64,000 nt of DNA from an archaeon (GCA_020053355.1 JAGVNI010000008.1:1-64000); one strand, 5' to 3'; positions 39,217 through 48,411 are shown, counted from the stretch's first letter. Numbers and translations: made by a program. Notes: generated from the sequence alone by a model not told the origin.

Positions 39217-39372
39217 CGGGCCCGGTGAGATTTGAACTCACGACCTTCGCCTTCCGCCTTTTTGGGAAAAATGCGGCCAAAAACCGCCTTATCGCCATCA
39301 ATTAGGAGAGCGTCGCTAAAGACCCGGAAAAGCGAATGCCGTTCCGGTCTATCCAAGCTGAGCTACGAGCCC
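39217..39372 (-). tRNA. tRNA-Arg, probable anticodon CCT, with two introns
   Basis: 5' GGGCTCGTAGCTCAGCTTGGATAGA and 3' AGGTC-GTGAG-TTCAAAT-CTCAC-CGGGCCC-G. Removing CCGGAACGGCATTCGCTTTTCCGGGTCTTTA restores D-stem GAGC; a second ~50-nt intron at 37/38 gives a 75-nt mature tRNA. Anticodon stem ACGCT/GGCGA has 4 of 5 pairs (one G-T). Confidence 0.7.
39254..39287 (+). repeat. Intron element (copy in tRNA-Arg-CCT anticodon-loop intron; inverted relative to tRNA)
   Basis: CCGCCTTTTTGGGAAAAATGCGGCCAAAAACCGC. Confidence 0.7.
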
Positions 39373-40023
39373 GTACCATATGTTTTTTTCCAATTGGAAT
39401 ATTTATTCCTGTGTATGTGATTTTTAGGCGATATCTCTTTAAACCATTTGTGGAGGCCGGCCTTTCCCTTTATCCTGATGCTCTTGATACCTTTTAGGAC
39501 CGAATAACCGCGCCGATGCAGCACATCTGCAATCCAATCGAGCACTTCACGATTTTTCATAGTGATGTCAATGACGGGGTATGGACAACGGTATCTCGGA
39601 TCGTTATCAAAATACAGCGACCCGTCAGTGTCGAAAATCCCTCGGATGACCATTTTTTGAAGAACCCACGTCTTGGGTAATTTTTCTGTATTAAATAAGA
39701 TTTTGCAGCCGAGGAAAGTCGTAGCGATTTCGAAAAAGATTGAAAATGTTTTCACTGTTTATGATGATGTAATAGGTATTGTACTCTTTTCTTTCCTGAT
39801 AATATCCATTGACATTCAGGGTTGCCTGGATTAGTTTTTGAAGGTATATTCGATACCTCGTTTCAGTTTTCAAATTACCGCAAATGCAGACCTGTTTTCT
39901 TACCCTTGGCCGGCCGGATAGGCCAATCCAACCGTCGCCCATCAAAACCCCCAGCAGTTCGCACAGTTTGGGGTCGTTCGCAGGGGGCAATCTGGCCCGA
40001 ATCCCAGTTATCCGTTTATTCAA
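39363..40023 (-). pseudogene. LAGLIDADG homing endonuclease, split by an apparent frameshift
   Basis: First part LCELLGVLMGDGWIG (40023..39691), second part in another frame FIRGIFDTDGSL-type motif (MVIRGIFDTDGSLYF, 39755..39363). Shift likely near the CTTTTTCG run. Confidence 0.75.
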
Positions 40024-40127
40024 ATTAATCCGCCCTTCCGAAAAAAATATATAACCCGGGATTATTAAGGTCGGACGGACGGCATTTCCGCGGATGTATT
40101 AAAAACCGTTTTCAGCATCATTCCGGC

Positions 40128-40889
40128 ATGATTCTGCCCTTGTCCGAGCTTATCAGCCGTGCCGTTGAGCAGGCGCTTGAAGACGAGGTCGCAGTCTCCT
40201 TCTCCGGAGGCCTGGACTCCAGCGTCATCGCATCGATAGCGAAGAAACACGCCCGGGTAGAGCTGTTCACGGCAGGCGTGGATGGGAGCGAGGATGTGCA
40301 GTATGCGGAGAAAACGGCAGCGGCTTTGGGCCTCCCCCTCACTGTTTCAAGGATTGACGAGGAGAAGGCCATGGCCGTGTATTCAAAGTGCCATTCGATG
40401 CTTCCGATGGATTTTTTGAAGCTCGAGATACTCGTTCCGGCGTATTGCGCCGCGCAAGCCGCAGCCGGAAAAGGCCACAAGGTCATGCTTTTCGGCTCGG
40501 CAGCGGAAGAGCTGTTTGCCGGTTATGACCGGTATTATATTTACCGCGAAGAGGGAAAGGACGTGGATGCGCTGCTTCGCGAGGAGTACCGCACATTGCC
40601 GCAGCGCGACATGGGGTATGTCAAGAAAGTCTGCAGGTCCTTGGGCATCGAGGCGAGATTCCCGTTTTATGATAAGGGGCTTGCGGATGCGATGTTCGCC
40701 GTCCCGATAGAAGAGCGCATGGATGACCGGGCGCTGAAAAAGGGGATACTGCGCGAAGCGGCAAAAATCCTGGGCGTGCCGGATATCGCGGTCATGAGGA
40801 AGAAGAAGGCCATGCAGTACGGCTCCGGCGTCCACAAGATGCTCATTCGGCGCGTGGAAGAGATAAACCGGGATTTCCCAGGTTCATGA
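40128..40889 (+). CDS. Asparagine synthase-like PP-loop ATP pyrophosphatase (no glutaminase domain)
   Basis: VAVSFSGGLDSSVIASIAKKH; LFGSAAEELFAGYDRYY. Confidence 0.85.
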   Translation: MILPLSELISRAVEQALEDEVAVSFSGGLDSSVIASIAKKHARVELFTAGVDGSEDVQYAEKTAAALGLPLTVSRIDEEKAMAVYSKCHSMLPMDFLKLEILVPAYCAAQAAAGKGHKVMLFGSAAEELFAGYDRYYIYREEGKDVDALLREEYRTLPQRDMGYVKKVCRSLGIEARFPFYDKGLADAMFAVPIEERMDDRALKKGILREAAKILGVPDIAVMRKKKAMQYGSGVHKMLIRRVEEINRDFPGS

Positions 40890-41717
40890 GCGGCGGGATG
40901 CGGCTTCGATGACGTTGCTGATAAGGACTGCGACGGTCATCGGCCCGACCCCGCCTGGAACCGGGGAGCAGTGCGCTTTTTTTATGACGCTTTGAAAATC
41001 AACATCGCCCAGCGTCTTGTCGCCAACGCGCGTGGTCCCGACATCGATTACATATGCGCCTTCTTTTACCATGTCCGAAGTTATCAGCCCCGGCTTCCCC
41101 ACGGCGCAGATTAGGATGTCCGCTTTGCGGGTATGCTCTGCAAGGTTCCGGGTTTTCGAATGGCACACTGTCACGGTCGCGTCGCGCTCAAGAAGCAACA
41201 GGGCCAGCGGCTTCCCGACAACGTTGCTCCGGCCGACCACGACGGCATTCTTCCCCCGCAAATCTACCCCGTGGAATTCGAGCATCTTCATGACGCCAAG
41301 GGGGGTCGCAGGAAGCAGGGCATCCTTCATCCCCGCCGCAAGCTTCCCGAGATTTGCCGACGTCCAGCCGTCCACGTCCTTTTCCGGTTCTATCGCCTCC
41401 AGAACATGCACGGGGTCGATGTGCTTGGGAAGCGGGGCCTGGACGATGAAGCCGTCAACGGTCGTGTCTTTGTTGAGCCGTTTCACCAGTTTGAGGACTT
41501 CGGCTTGGGTAGCGGATTCGGGAAGCTTCTCGAGGCGTGCGGATACGCCAGCGGAAGAGGCCTTGTCCAGCTTCTTCCTCACATACAATTCGGATGCCGG
41601 GTCATTTCCGACAAGAACGATGGCCAGTCCGATAGGTTTGGCCATGGAAGCTGAACGCGCTTTCGCCTGCGCAAGGGTTGCTTCCGCGGGCTCGCGTCCC
41701 GAGAGCGTCTTGTACAT
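40884..41717 (-). CDS. folD: Methylenetetrahydrofolate dehydrogenase/cyclohydrolase
   Basis: IVLVGNDPASELYVRKKLDKA; GFIVQAPLPKHID; VVGRSNVVGKPLALLLL; PGGVGPMTVAVL. Confidence 0.96.
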   Translation of the reverse strand: MYKTLSGREPAEATLAQAKARSASMAKPIGLAIVLVGNDPASELYVRKKLDKASSAGVSARLEKLPESATQAEVLKLVKRLNKDTTVDGFIVQAPLPKHIDPVHVLEAIEPEKDVDGWTSANLGKLAAGMKDALLPATPLGVMKMLEFHGVDLRGKNAVVVGRSNVVGKPLALLLLERDATVTVCHSKTRNLAEHTRKADILICAVGKPGLITSDMVKEGAYVIDVGTTRVGDKTLGDVDFQSVIKKAHCSPVPGGVGPMTVAVLISNVIEAASRRS

Positions 41718-41800
41718 GGTTTAATCTTGTCCGCCCAAGGATTAAAAACAACGCCCTAGGACGGCCGGTTTTTATAGCATTACCCCCCATATCCCAGAAT

Positions 41801-42271
41801 ATGTCACATGTTTTACACTCACCCCAGATGACAGGCCGCGAAGCGGCCAGGAGGGTATTGACGGAACACTTCAAGTGCAAGGACAGCCCGTGGAAGAACG
41901 AGGCGAAGTGGGGGTTCCGCGATTTTTGCCCTGAAAACGAGGACATGATGCAGCCGGCCGCAGCCGAGAGAATCAGATTCGCCGAAAGCCTATTTTCGAA
42001 ACTTGAAGGGGCGGCGGCGCATGTCGGATGCGAATTGCGCGGATTGTGGAGGTTCGGAATCCATTTCATCCCCGGCCATGAACTCGTCCGCACGCTCTCG
42101 CCCGAAGGGTTCCTGCTTATTGAGGCAAATGGCGGATTCAGCCCAATCATTGTCGGGCATGAGGAAATCCTGCTGCAGTGCGGCGAGCACCCGTTCGTCT
42201 TCAGGTACACCATCAAGACCGACTTCAACCCGATTTTCGAGAATGCCGTCATCGCCGGGAGCTTCTTCTGA
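41801..42271 (+). CDS. Hypothetical protein
   Basis: In-frame ATG 41801 (MSHVLHSPQMTGREAARRVL); compact ORF. Confidence 0.6.
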   Translation: MSHVLHSPQMTGREAARRVLTEHFKCKDSPWKNEAKWGFRDFCPENEDMMQPAAAERIRFAESLFSKLEGAAAHVGCELRGLWRFGIHFIPGHELVRTLSPEGFLLIEANGGFSPIIVGHEEILLQCGEHPFVFRYTIKTDFNPIFENAVIAGSFF

Positions 42272-42275
42272 TTGC

Positions 42276-42284
42276 TTTATAAAA
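42276..42284 (+). promoter_or_regulatory. Candidate TATA box (TTTATAAAA) upstream of tRNA-Ile
   Basis: TATA consensus about 63 nt before mature tRNA 5' end. Confidence 0.4.
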
Positions 42285-42346
42285 GTTATTCGGCATCTTC
42301 AGTTTGAACGCGCGACGGCGCCGGTAACGGCATCGGGGCGCGTTTT

Positions 42347-42556
42347 GGGCCTGTAGCTCAGCTCGGTTAGAGCGACGGTCTTATATGACACGTTCTAGCA
42401 CAGTTGTCTATACGACTGAGTGCCTATGAAAGCCGTAGGTCCGGAGTTCCGCCTTTTAGGAAAAGGCGGCCCAAAACTGGGTTGCTATAACGGTGGAACG
42501 GAATTCAAAAGAGTCGGAGGTTTCGACCTGCGATTCTGCGGCTCTCCGCAGGCCCA
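42347..42556 (+). tRNA. tRNA-Ile (anticodon TAT) with anticodon-loop intron and T-loop intron
   Basis: GGGCCTG-TA-GCTC-AGCTCGGTTA-GAGC-G-ACGGT-CTTATA|intron 42386..42430|A-GCCGT-AGGTC-CGGAG-TTC...CTCCG-CAGGCCC-A; 75 nt mature if a 90-nt intron is removed from the T-loop (exact junction unresolved). Confidence 0.75.
42449..42481 (+). repeat. Intron element (copy in tRNA-Ile T-loop intron, sense)
   Basis: CCGCCTTTTAGGAAAAGGCGGCCCAAAACTGGG; two hairpins. Confidence 0.85.
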
Positions 42557-42571
42557 ATTTTTTCTTATTGT

Positions 42572-43312
42572 TCAGTGTTTTGAGTTCTGAGTTTTGGGAT
42601 TCGGGTTTTGCCAGGAATCGCCCCGCCATCCCTTTGAAAGGTGCCGGCCAAGAATCTCCGGCAGTTCATTCAGCGATTCAATGATGCAATCCGCTTTTGA
42701 CAAATCGAGGCTTGAATTCACCCGGCCTTTCAATGCTACGCTGAACATGCCCGCGGAATTCGCCGCCTGGATTCCGGATGGCGCATCTTCGACGACAGCA
42801 CAGTCTTCCGGCCGGAGTTTCATCCTTTTTGCCGCGGCTAGGAAGATATCCGGCTCCGGTTTGCCCTTCGTGACATCCGCGCCGCAGACTATCGCGTCGA
42901 AAAAATCCGATATCCCAAGCCCACCCGTCACGATATCTATGAAGCTCTTCGGAGCCGATGAAGCCACCGCAAGGGCGATGCCTTTTTTCCTGAACCCGGA
43001 GAGGAGATTGTGAAGGGCCTTGTCCGGCTTCGCGGCTTTAAGGAGAAGGCTTTCCATGACCGGGTGCTCGATTTTTTTCATCCCCTCGACGCTGGCCGGA
43101 AGAGAATGGCGTTTTATGACATCCCCCCAGAACTCGTCCTCCCTCCAGCCGAGGTAATGTTTCAGTTCCTCGGTCGTCATCGGGTACCCGAAGCGGGCGA
43201 TTGTCATCTTCTCGGCCTGGAAATGCAGCGGCTGGGAGTCTATCAGGACCCCGTCCATGTCAAAAATCACGCCTTTGATATTAGCACCGGTCATTCCGGA
43301 TATCTGATACAT
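42572..43312 (-). CDS. HAD-superfamily phosphatase/beta-phosphoglucomutase-like
   Basis: GVIFDMDGVLIDSQPLHF; VASSAPKSFI; KGKPEPDIFLAAAKRM; VVEDAPSGIQAANSAGM. Confidence 0.92.
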   Translation of the reverse strand: MYQISGMTGANIKGVIFDMDGVLIDSQPLHFQAEKMTIARFGYPMTTEELKHYLGWREDEFWGDVIKRHSLPASVEGMKKIEHPVMESLLLKAAKPDKALHNLLSGFRKKGIALAVASSAPKSFIDIVTGGLGISDFFDAIVCGADVTKGKPEPDIFLAAAKRMKLRPEDCAVVEDAPSGIQAANSAGMFSVALKGRVNSSLDLSKADCIIESLNELPEILGRHLSKGWRGDSWQNPNPKTQNSKH

Positions 43313-43411
43313 GCGAAATAAATTAAATCGCGCGTCCTGCCGCGCGTATCGGGCTCCCCATCCCCCAGCTTTTGTGAAGGATTAAAACGCCGTATCCTCA
43401 AGAGTTGCTAC

Positions 43412-45055
43412 GTGTGCGGAATCGGAGCAGTCCATGGAAAGGGACTGGCAGATGGAGAGCGTTTCATAAGAAAAAGCCTTGAAACGATTACCTACCGCGG
43501 GTTCAGCCTGTTCGAAATCGCCATCTTCCCGAACTGCGCCCTGGGCGCGAACCGGCTGGAGATAGTGGATGCGCCGAAGGCGAGGCAGCCGCAGACGAAC
43601 GAGGACGGCACTATCTCCGTGGTGTTCAACGGGGAAATCTTCAATTTCAAAGAACTCCGCAGCGAACTCATCGGCAAGGGGCACGAATTCAGGAGCGAAT
43701 CGGACACCGAGGTCCTCGCCCACCTCTACGAGGAGCATGGCGGGGGAATGGTGAAAAAACTGGATAGCGAGATGTTCGCATTCGTTTTGTATGACAGGAA
43801 ATTGGACGCATTGTTCGCCGCCCGCGACCCTTATGGGGTGAAGCCGCTTTATTACGCCATCGACAGTTCCGGGAACATGCACTTCGCCTCGGAAATCAAG
43901 CAGCTCGTGCAATTCCAGGAGATTTCGCAGGTGTTGGAATTTCCGCCCGGCCACTATATGCAGGACGGCATGCTAACGGAGTATCATATCATCCCGAAAC
44001 CAGGGGATGTCACGAAAGAGGATGTCGGGGACATCGTCCTCAACCTTAGGAATCTTTTTGATTTGGCCGTGAAGAAACGGGTGGATACAGAACTGCCTAT
44101 CGGCGTGCTTTTCAGCGGAGGCCTCGACAGCGCCGCGGTGCTCGCGACTGCGAGGAAATACAACAAGAACGTCACGGCGATAACAATCGGGCACAAGGAA
44201 TCCTCGGACAGGTTGGCGGCGAAGAGGTATTGCGACGAGTTCGGGGTCGACCTGATAGCCGAGGACGCGCCGACCGACGAGGAGCTCGCCCCCCGCATAC
44301 CGGAATTCATCAGGATGGCGGAGAGCTATGAGCCCAGGCTCATCGTCCATACGGCGTCTTACTGGTGCATCGCAGAACTAGCCCGCAGGCACGGTTTCCG
44401 CATCGTCCTCTGCGGGGAGGGAGCTGACGAGCTCCTGGGCGGGTATGACGCGTTCGAGCAGATTGAAGATGAAGAGTCGCTTTCCCGGATGCTTTACTCG
44501 TTCGTAGCCAACATCCCCCGGACCCAGTTCCAGCGCCTTGACCGCTCCACCATGGCTAATACCGTGGAGGCGAGGGCGCCGTTTTTCGATACGCAGTTTG
44601 CCGATTATGCCATGAGGATACCTCCCCGGATGAAGGTTAAGCGCGGTATGGGCTTCCGGTCGGTGAAGTGGATTTTCAGGGAAGCGATGTCGGACAGGCT
44701 CCCAGGTTACATCGTGGACAGGGAGAAGGTGCCCCTGCACAGGGGGGCCGGGTTGAAGGCTTACCAGGACCGGAAGGGTTTCCTGTACGGAGTCCTTAAG
44801 GGCAGGATGACTCCCGGCGAAGTCTCCAGCCTGCGGGCGTCGCACCCTGGATGGGTTATCCGGGACGATGTGGAAGCATACGCATTCCGGATTTTCGCGG
44901 AAGCGGGATATGCCAAGGCCGATTTCAACAGGGAAAGGCTGTATTCCTTCCTTCCAAGGTTCTCTTTTTGGGATAAAATCAGGTATTGGCCAATTAGGAT
45001 TCTCCAAAAACGGTTCGAACGCATGCGGACCGGCTCGAAGCTTACGCAGCGATGA
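43412..45055 (+). CDS. asnB: Asparagine synthase (glutamine-hydrolysing)
   Basis: MCGIGAVHG (track start confirmed at Cys-containing N-terminus); IGVLFSGGLDSAAVLATARKYN; LCGEGADELLGGY. Confidence 0.93.
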   Translation: MCGIGAVHGKGLADGERFIRKSLETITYRGFSLFEIAIFPNCALGANRLEIVDAPKARQPQTNEDGTISVVFNGEIFNFKELRSELIGKGHEFRSESDTEVLAHLYEEHGGGMVKKLDSEMFAFVLYDRKLDALFAARDPYGVKPLYYAIDSSGNMHFASEIKQLVQFQEISQVLEFPPGHYMQDGMLTEYHIIPKPGDVTKEDVGDIVLNLRNLFDLAVKKRVDTELPIGVLFSGGLDSAAVLATARKYNKNVTAITIGHKESSDRLAAKRYCDEFGVDLIAEDAPTDEELAPRIPEFIRMAESYEPRLIVHTASYWCIAELARRHGFRIVLCGEGADELLGGYDAFEQIEDEESLSRMLYSFVANIPRTQFQRLDRSTMANTVEARAPFFDTQFADYAMRIPPRMKVKRGMGFRSVKWIFREAMSDRLPGYIVDREKVPLHRGAGLKAYQDRKGFLYGVLKGRMTPGEVSSLRASHPGWVIRDDVEAYAFRIFAEAGYAKADFNRERLYSFLPRFSFWDKIRYWPIRILQKRFERMRTGSKLTQR

Positions 45056-45117
45056 CGGACATAGGGGCCGTTGCGCGCCACCCTCACCCATTATAAACAC
45101 TTTTAGACACAATAACA

Positions 45118-46659
45118 ATGGGTAAAGGAGGTGGGAGGATGGCAGGCCCAATCGTCAGGGGACGGGTGGAAGAGAGACTTATAGAGGCCATGAAGAAAGC
45201 CGGCTTCCCGCTAGCAAACTCCGCGCCGCTCCATGAGAGGCCCATGGGAACCGCGCTCTATCACGAAAACGAACTCATCTTCAACCGCGCCTTGGACGGA
45301 AAAAGCTCCGCGTTCTGCGTGATTGCCACAAAAGAGGCGGACGGCGCAGTGGCGGTCCATTGGTACAATCCTGAGCAGGACGGCAGCACGCTCCGCAAAG
45401 ACGAATTCCTCAGGAAAACCCTGCTCCCGCCGGCCGCCGGGAACGAGTTGGTCGGCGCGGTGGTTGGAAAAATATCCTCCGATGCGGCGAAAAAGAAGCC
45501 CAACCAGCTATTCCTAGACCCGCACACGCATTTCGGTTCGCTGTGTTCGCCGGTGACCGGCCCGGACGGGAAGACCATTCGGTGGGGCAACATCAAGTAC
45601 GATGACGGGGTTTCGTACCTTACGGACAACCTGCGCAAGGCGATGTTCTACCATATCGACTATTACGCGCTGACGGCACACAACAGCTTCTCGAAGAACG
45701 CGTTCGATTTCATGTCATGGGCCGGCCACCACCTCGGTTTCCTGCCTGTCCCTGCGGTCGAACTTACAGCCCCCCTTAAGGAGCCGAACGGCCCGCATTT
45801 CCTGGTATACATGAAGAATGCCAATGTCGGCGCTTACCTTGAGCGCAGCATTTTCTCCCGCAGGGAGAAACTGGACATGCCATCATATTTCAGCGGGATG
45901 GACATGAAGGGGATGCTTGATGTCCTGTTTTCGCTTCAGAAGGCGAATCTTGCAGCGCTCGGGATAGCCCATCCTGTGAATTTCAATTCCCCGAGCCTGC
46001 CGATACCGGTGGTTGGGCTCTATTCTGCGGTGGATACCGGCGCAATCAGCCTCGATGAAGCGCATATGATTGCCCAGAATTTCGACACGATTGCGATGTG
46101 GAATCCGAGCCTGCATGGAAAGGCCGACGAAATCCGCGTGCAAGACGAGCGGCTGAAAAGCTTCCTCCGCGAAGCCAGCCGCAAGCATGTCGGCAACAGG
46201 AGGCTCTGGGTGAACCAGACGAATTACGCCCTCGCAAAGGAGCTCCACGAGTGCTTCGGGATTTACACCCATTTCGAAACCGACGAGCATAAGACGCTCC
46301 CTTTCATAAGGGCGCCTGGCGGGCACGGGTACATACTGGGCGGGGACAGCCTCTGCATGGGAATGACGGTGATTGAGGTTCCGGAAGCGGGCTTTGCGGG
46401 AAGGCCGAGCGTGCCCGAACTTATCGAACTCATCCGGACGCGGGCGGTTGACATGGCTGGCAGGGTATTCGCGGTCGCAAGGCCGGAAGCCATCACCGTC
46501 CACGCCGAGCGGGCATCTATTCCGGAAGAATTGAGGAGAGTCGCCCGCAAAGCCGAGCACGCCCTCACGAGAAGGTATGCGGGCATGCTGGTGCGCGATT
46601 TCTTCGGCATGCTGTTTTCCGGCGATGTCGAGGAGATAGGCAACATGGACGGAGATTAA
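45118..46659 (+). CDS. PHP-like phosphoesterase-domain protein
   Basis: LFLDPHTHFGSLCSP...DYYALTAHNSFSKNAFDF...VPAVELTAP metal-ligand-like pattern. Confidence 0.6.
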   Translation: MGKGGGRMAGPIVRGRVEERLIEAMKKAGFPLANSAPLHERPMGTALYHENELIFNRALDGKSSAFCVIATKEADGAVAVHWYNPEQDGSTLRKDEFLRKTLLPPAAGNELVGAVVGKISSDAAKKKPNQLFLDPHTHFGSLCSPVTGPDGKTIRWGNIKYDDGVSYLTDNLRKAMFYHIDYYALTAHNSFSKNAFDFMSWAGHHLGFLPVPAVELTAPLKEPNGPHFLVYMKNANVGAYLERSIFSRREKLDMPSYFSGMDMKGMLDVLFSLQKANLAALGIAHPVNFNSPSLPIPVVGLYSAVDTGAISLDEAHMIAQNFDTIAMWNPSLHGKADEIRVQDERLKSFLREASRKHVGNRRLWVNQTNYALAKELHECFGIYTHFETDEHKTLPFIRAPGGHGYILGGDSLCMGMTVIEVPEAGFAGRPSVPELIELIRTRAVDMAGRVFAVARPEAITVHAERASIPEELRRVARKAEHALTRRYAGMLVRDFFGMLFSGDVEEIGNMDGD

Positions 46660-46696
46660 CGCTTTTACACACTTTTTTAAACTCTTTCCCGGATAA

Positions 46697-47479
46697 ATGC
46701 CGTTTATGAGGGGATGGATAGCGATTGTTTTGGTTTTTGCCGCAATGCTCGCAGGCTGCATCTCGACTGAGATGACGCACGTGCAGCACGCGGATGGGGG
46801 CGCGGACATCACGCAGACGACGGACATGTCGGCGCTGAGTTCGCTAGGCGCAAGCGACAGCTCGTATGGCTCTGCTTATTCGGAAGCGCTATCCTCGTCA
46901 TTGGAGACGGTATGCGACAAGTACGAGGAAGGCGTCGCCTGCAGCCAGGAAGACGGCACCGTGACGCTGAAAAAACACTTCAGGGCAACCGACGCGTTCT
47001 ACAAATTCGAGGTAAAAGACGAGATATTCGTCAAGAAATACAGGCTGACAGTGGACCGCATCGAGTCCCTTGGCGACGTTTCATCCAGTTCGCTCGCAGC
47101 CAACACCACGGACAGCGCGTATTCAAGCCCCTACGGGACCAGCCTGGGCAGCTATGGGGATTTGGGCGCGGATGATACTGTGACGCTAACGTCATCAAGG
47201 TCGAAAATGATAGGGAACCTGCTCGAGCAGATGAAAATGGAGTATACGTACACAATCCGGATGCCCGGAAAAATCAGCGAGGCGCAGGGCGCGGTTTCGC
47301 AAAACGAGAGCGAAGCGACATTCGACCTCATCAAGCAGATGCAGGACCGCAAGCCGATTGTGGTCATGTCCGAGGAGGTCAACTGGCCGCTCGTTCTTAT
47401 AGCCGGCATTTTCGGGTTCATGGGAATCGTGCTTGCAGCCCTAGGCGTGATGCTGATGCTCAAACCAAAACAGGTGTAG
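46697..47479 (+). CDS. Lipoprotein with C-terminal TM, paralog of 37380..38105
   Basis: AAMLAGCIST lipobox; YTYTIRMPGKISEAQ...ATFDLIKQM...KPIVVMSEEVNWP; C-terminal TM. Confidence 0.8.
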   Translation: MPFMRGWIAIVLVFAAMLAGCISTEMTHVQHADGGADITQTTDMSALSSLGASDSSYGSAYSEALSSSLETVCDKYEEGVACSQEDGTVTLKKHFRATDAFYKFEVKDEIFVKKYRLTVDRIESLGDVSSSSLAANTTDSAYSSPYGTSLGSYGDLGADDTVTLTSSRSKMIGNLLEQMKMEYTYTIRMPGKISEAQGAVSQNESEATFDLIKQMQDRKPIVVMSEEVNWPLVLIAGIFGFMGIVLAALGVMLMLKPKQV

Positions 47480-47481
47480 CG

Positions 47482-48411
47482 ATGAAGACTCTTGCATTTA
47501 TCCTGGCAGTTTTCGTGCTTTTCTTCGGTTGCGTAGGCGAGTGGAAGGCGGTTGCAGTGCCTAAGGAGGCCAACGCAAGCTCTTCGGCAGCCACCGAAGC
47601 CGGGCTACCGGATTCAATCGGATACCTGTACGCAAACCAGGAATATGGATATTACGGAGAGAACGATTCCTACAACGTGTCGTTCACGCTCGAGGACGCG
47701 AATGGCCTGGTCGTGACCGCCCCCGGCACCCTCAAGGTGACCATGGTCGACACCCAGAACAAGACGCTCTACAGCGGGCAGACATCGGTATCCGAGGACG
47801 GGTTCGCGAAGAGCGAGGGGTTCCCGTTCTACGACAACGAAGCGTATTCATACCGCATGGATTTCAGCGAGATTAACAAGTCGCAGGTTTATTATGCCAA
47901 CATCACGGTGGAATTCAAGACGCAGGATGCGAGGACTTTCCGGAAATCCCGGCAGGTTTACCTCTCGTACGACCTTGTCAACTACTCGTCCGGCTACGGT
48001 TATGGCTATGATACCGCTGATACGCTGAAGCCCATCAACGCGAGCGCGTCGAACAGGGACGTCCAGGTCACCATCGTGGAGGGCGGAGTGACGGGAAGCT
48101 ACTACAGGTACTACGAGACCACAATCGACTTCAGGAACATGGGCCCGAAGAAGAAGGAAATCACGGTGACGGATGCCGCGCTTGTCGCTGGCGGAAGGCA
48201 GTACCCGCTGTATTCCTACTATTCGGACGAAGACGTGGGAACAGTCTATCCTGGCGCGGCCGTCTCCAAGACGCTGGAATTCACCGGCTCCGATTACGAC
48301 ATAGATGAAAGCGCTCTTGGAACGAATGCCACGATGTACCTTGAACTGCAGGTGTGGAATGACGACGGGAACGGCGAGACGTTCAGCATCCAGGTCCCGT
48401 TTAAGCCCTAA
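47482..48411 (+). CDS. Putative lipoprotein, beta-rich extracellular
   Basis: VLFFGCVGEW lipobox-like; Tyr/Asn/Ser-rich beta pattern. Confidence 0.7.
   Translation: MKTLAFILAVFVLFFGCVGEWKAVAVPKEANASSSAATEAGLPDSIGYLYANQEYGYYGENDSYNVSFTLEDANGLVVTAPGTLKVTMVDTQNKTLYSGQTSVSEDGFAKSEGFPFYDNEAYSYRMDFSEINKSQVYYANITVEFKTQDARTFRKSRQVYLSYDLVNYSSGYGYGYDTADTLKPINASASNRDVQVTIVEGGVTGSYYRYYETTIDFRNMGPKKKEITVTDAALVAGGRQYPLYSYYSDEDVGTVYPGAAVSKTLEFTGSDYDIDESALGTNATMYLELQVWNDDGNGETFSIQVPFKP

Noticed and set aside
39217-39372. Alternative anticodon readings TCC or CCG for this tRNA
   Set aside because: Those stems (TCGCT/GGCGA or CGCTT/AGGCG) pair well but leave no GAGC D-stem strand; the CCT model restores D-stem and 75-nt length, though uncertainty remains.
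45883-46827. 314-aa minus-strand ORF opposite the PHP-like gene
   Set aside because: Antisense shadow; the plus-strand gene has better motif support.
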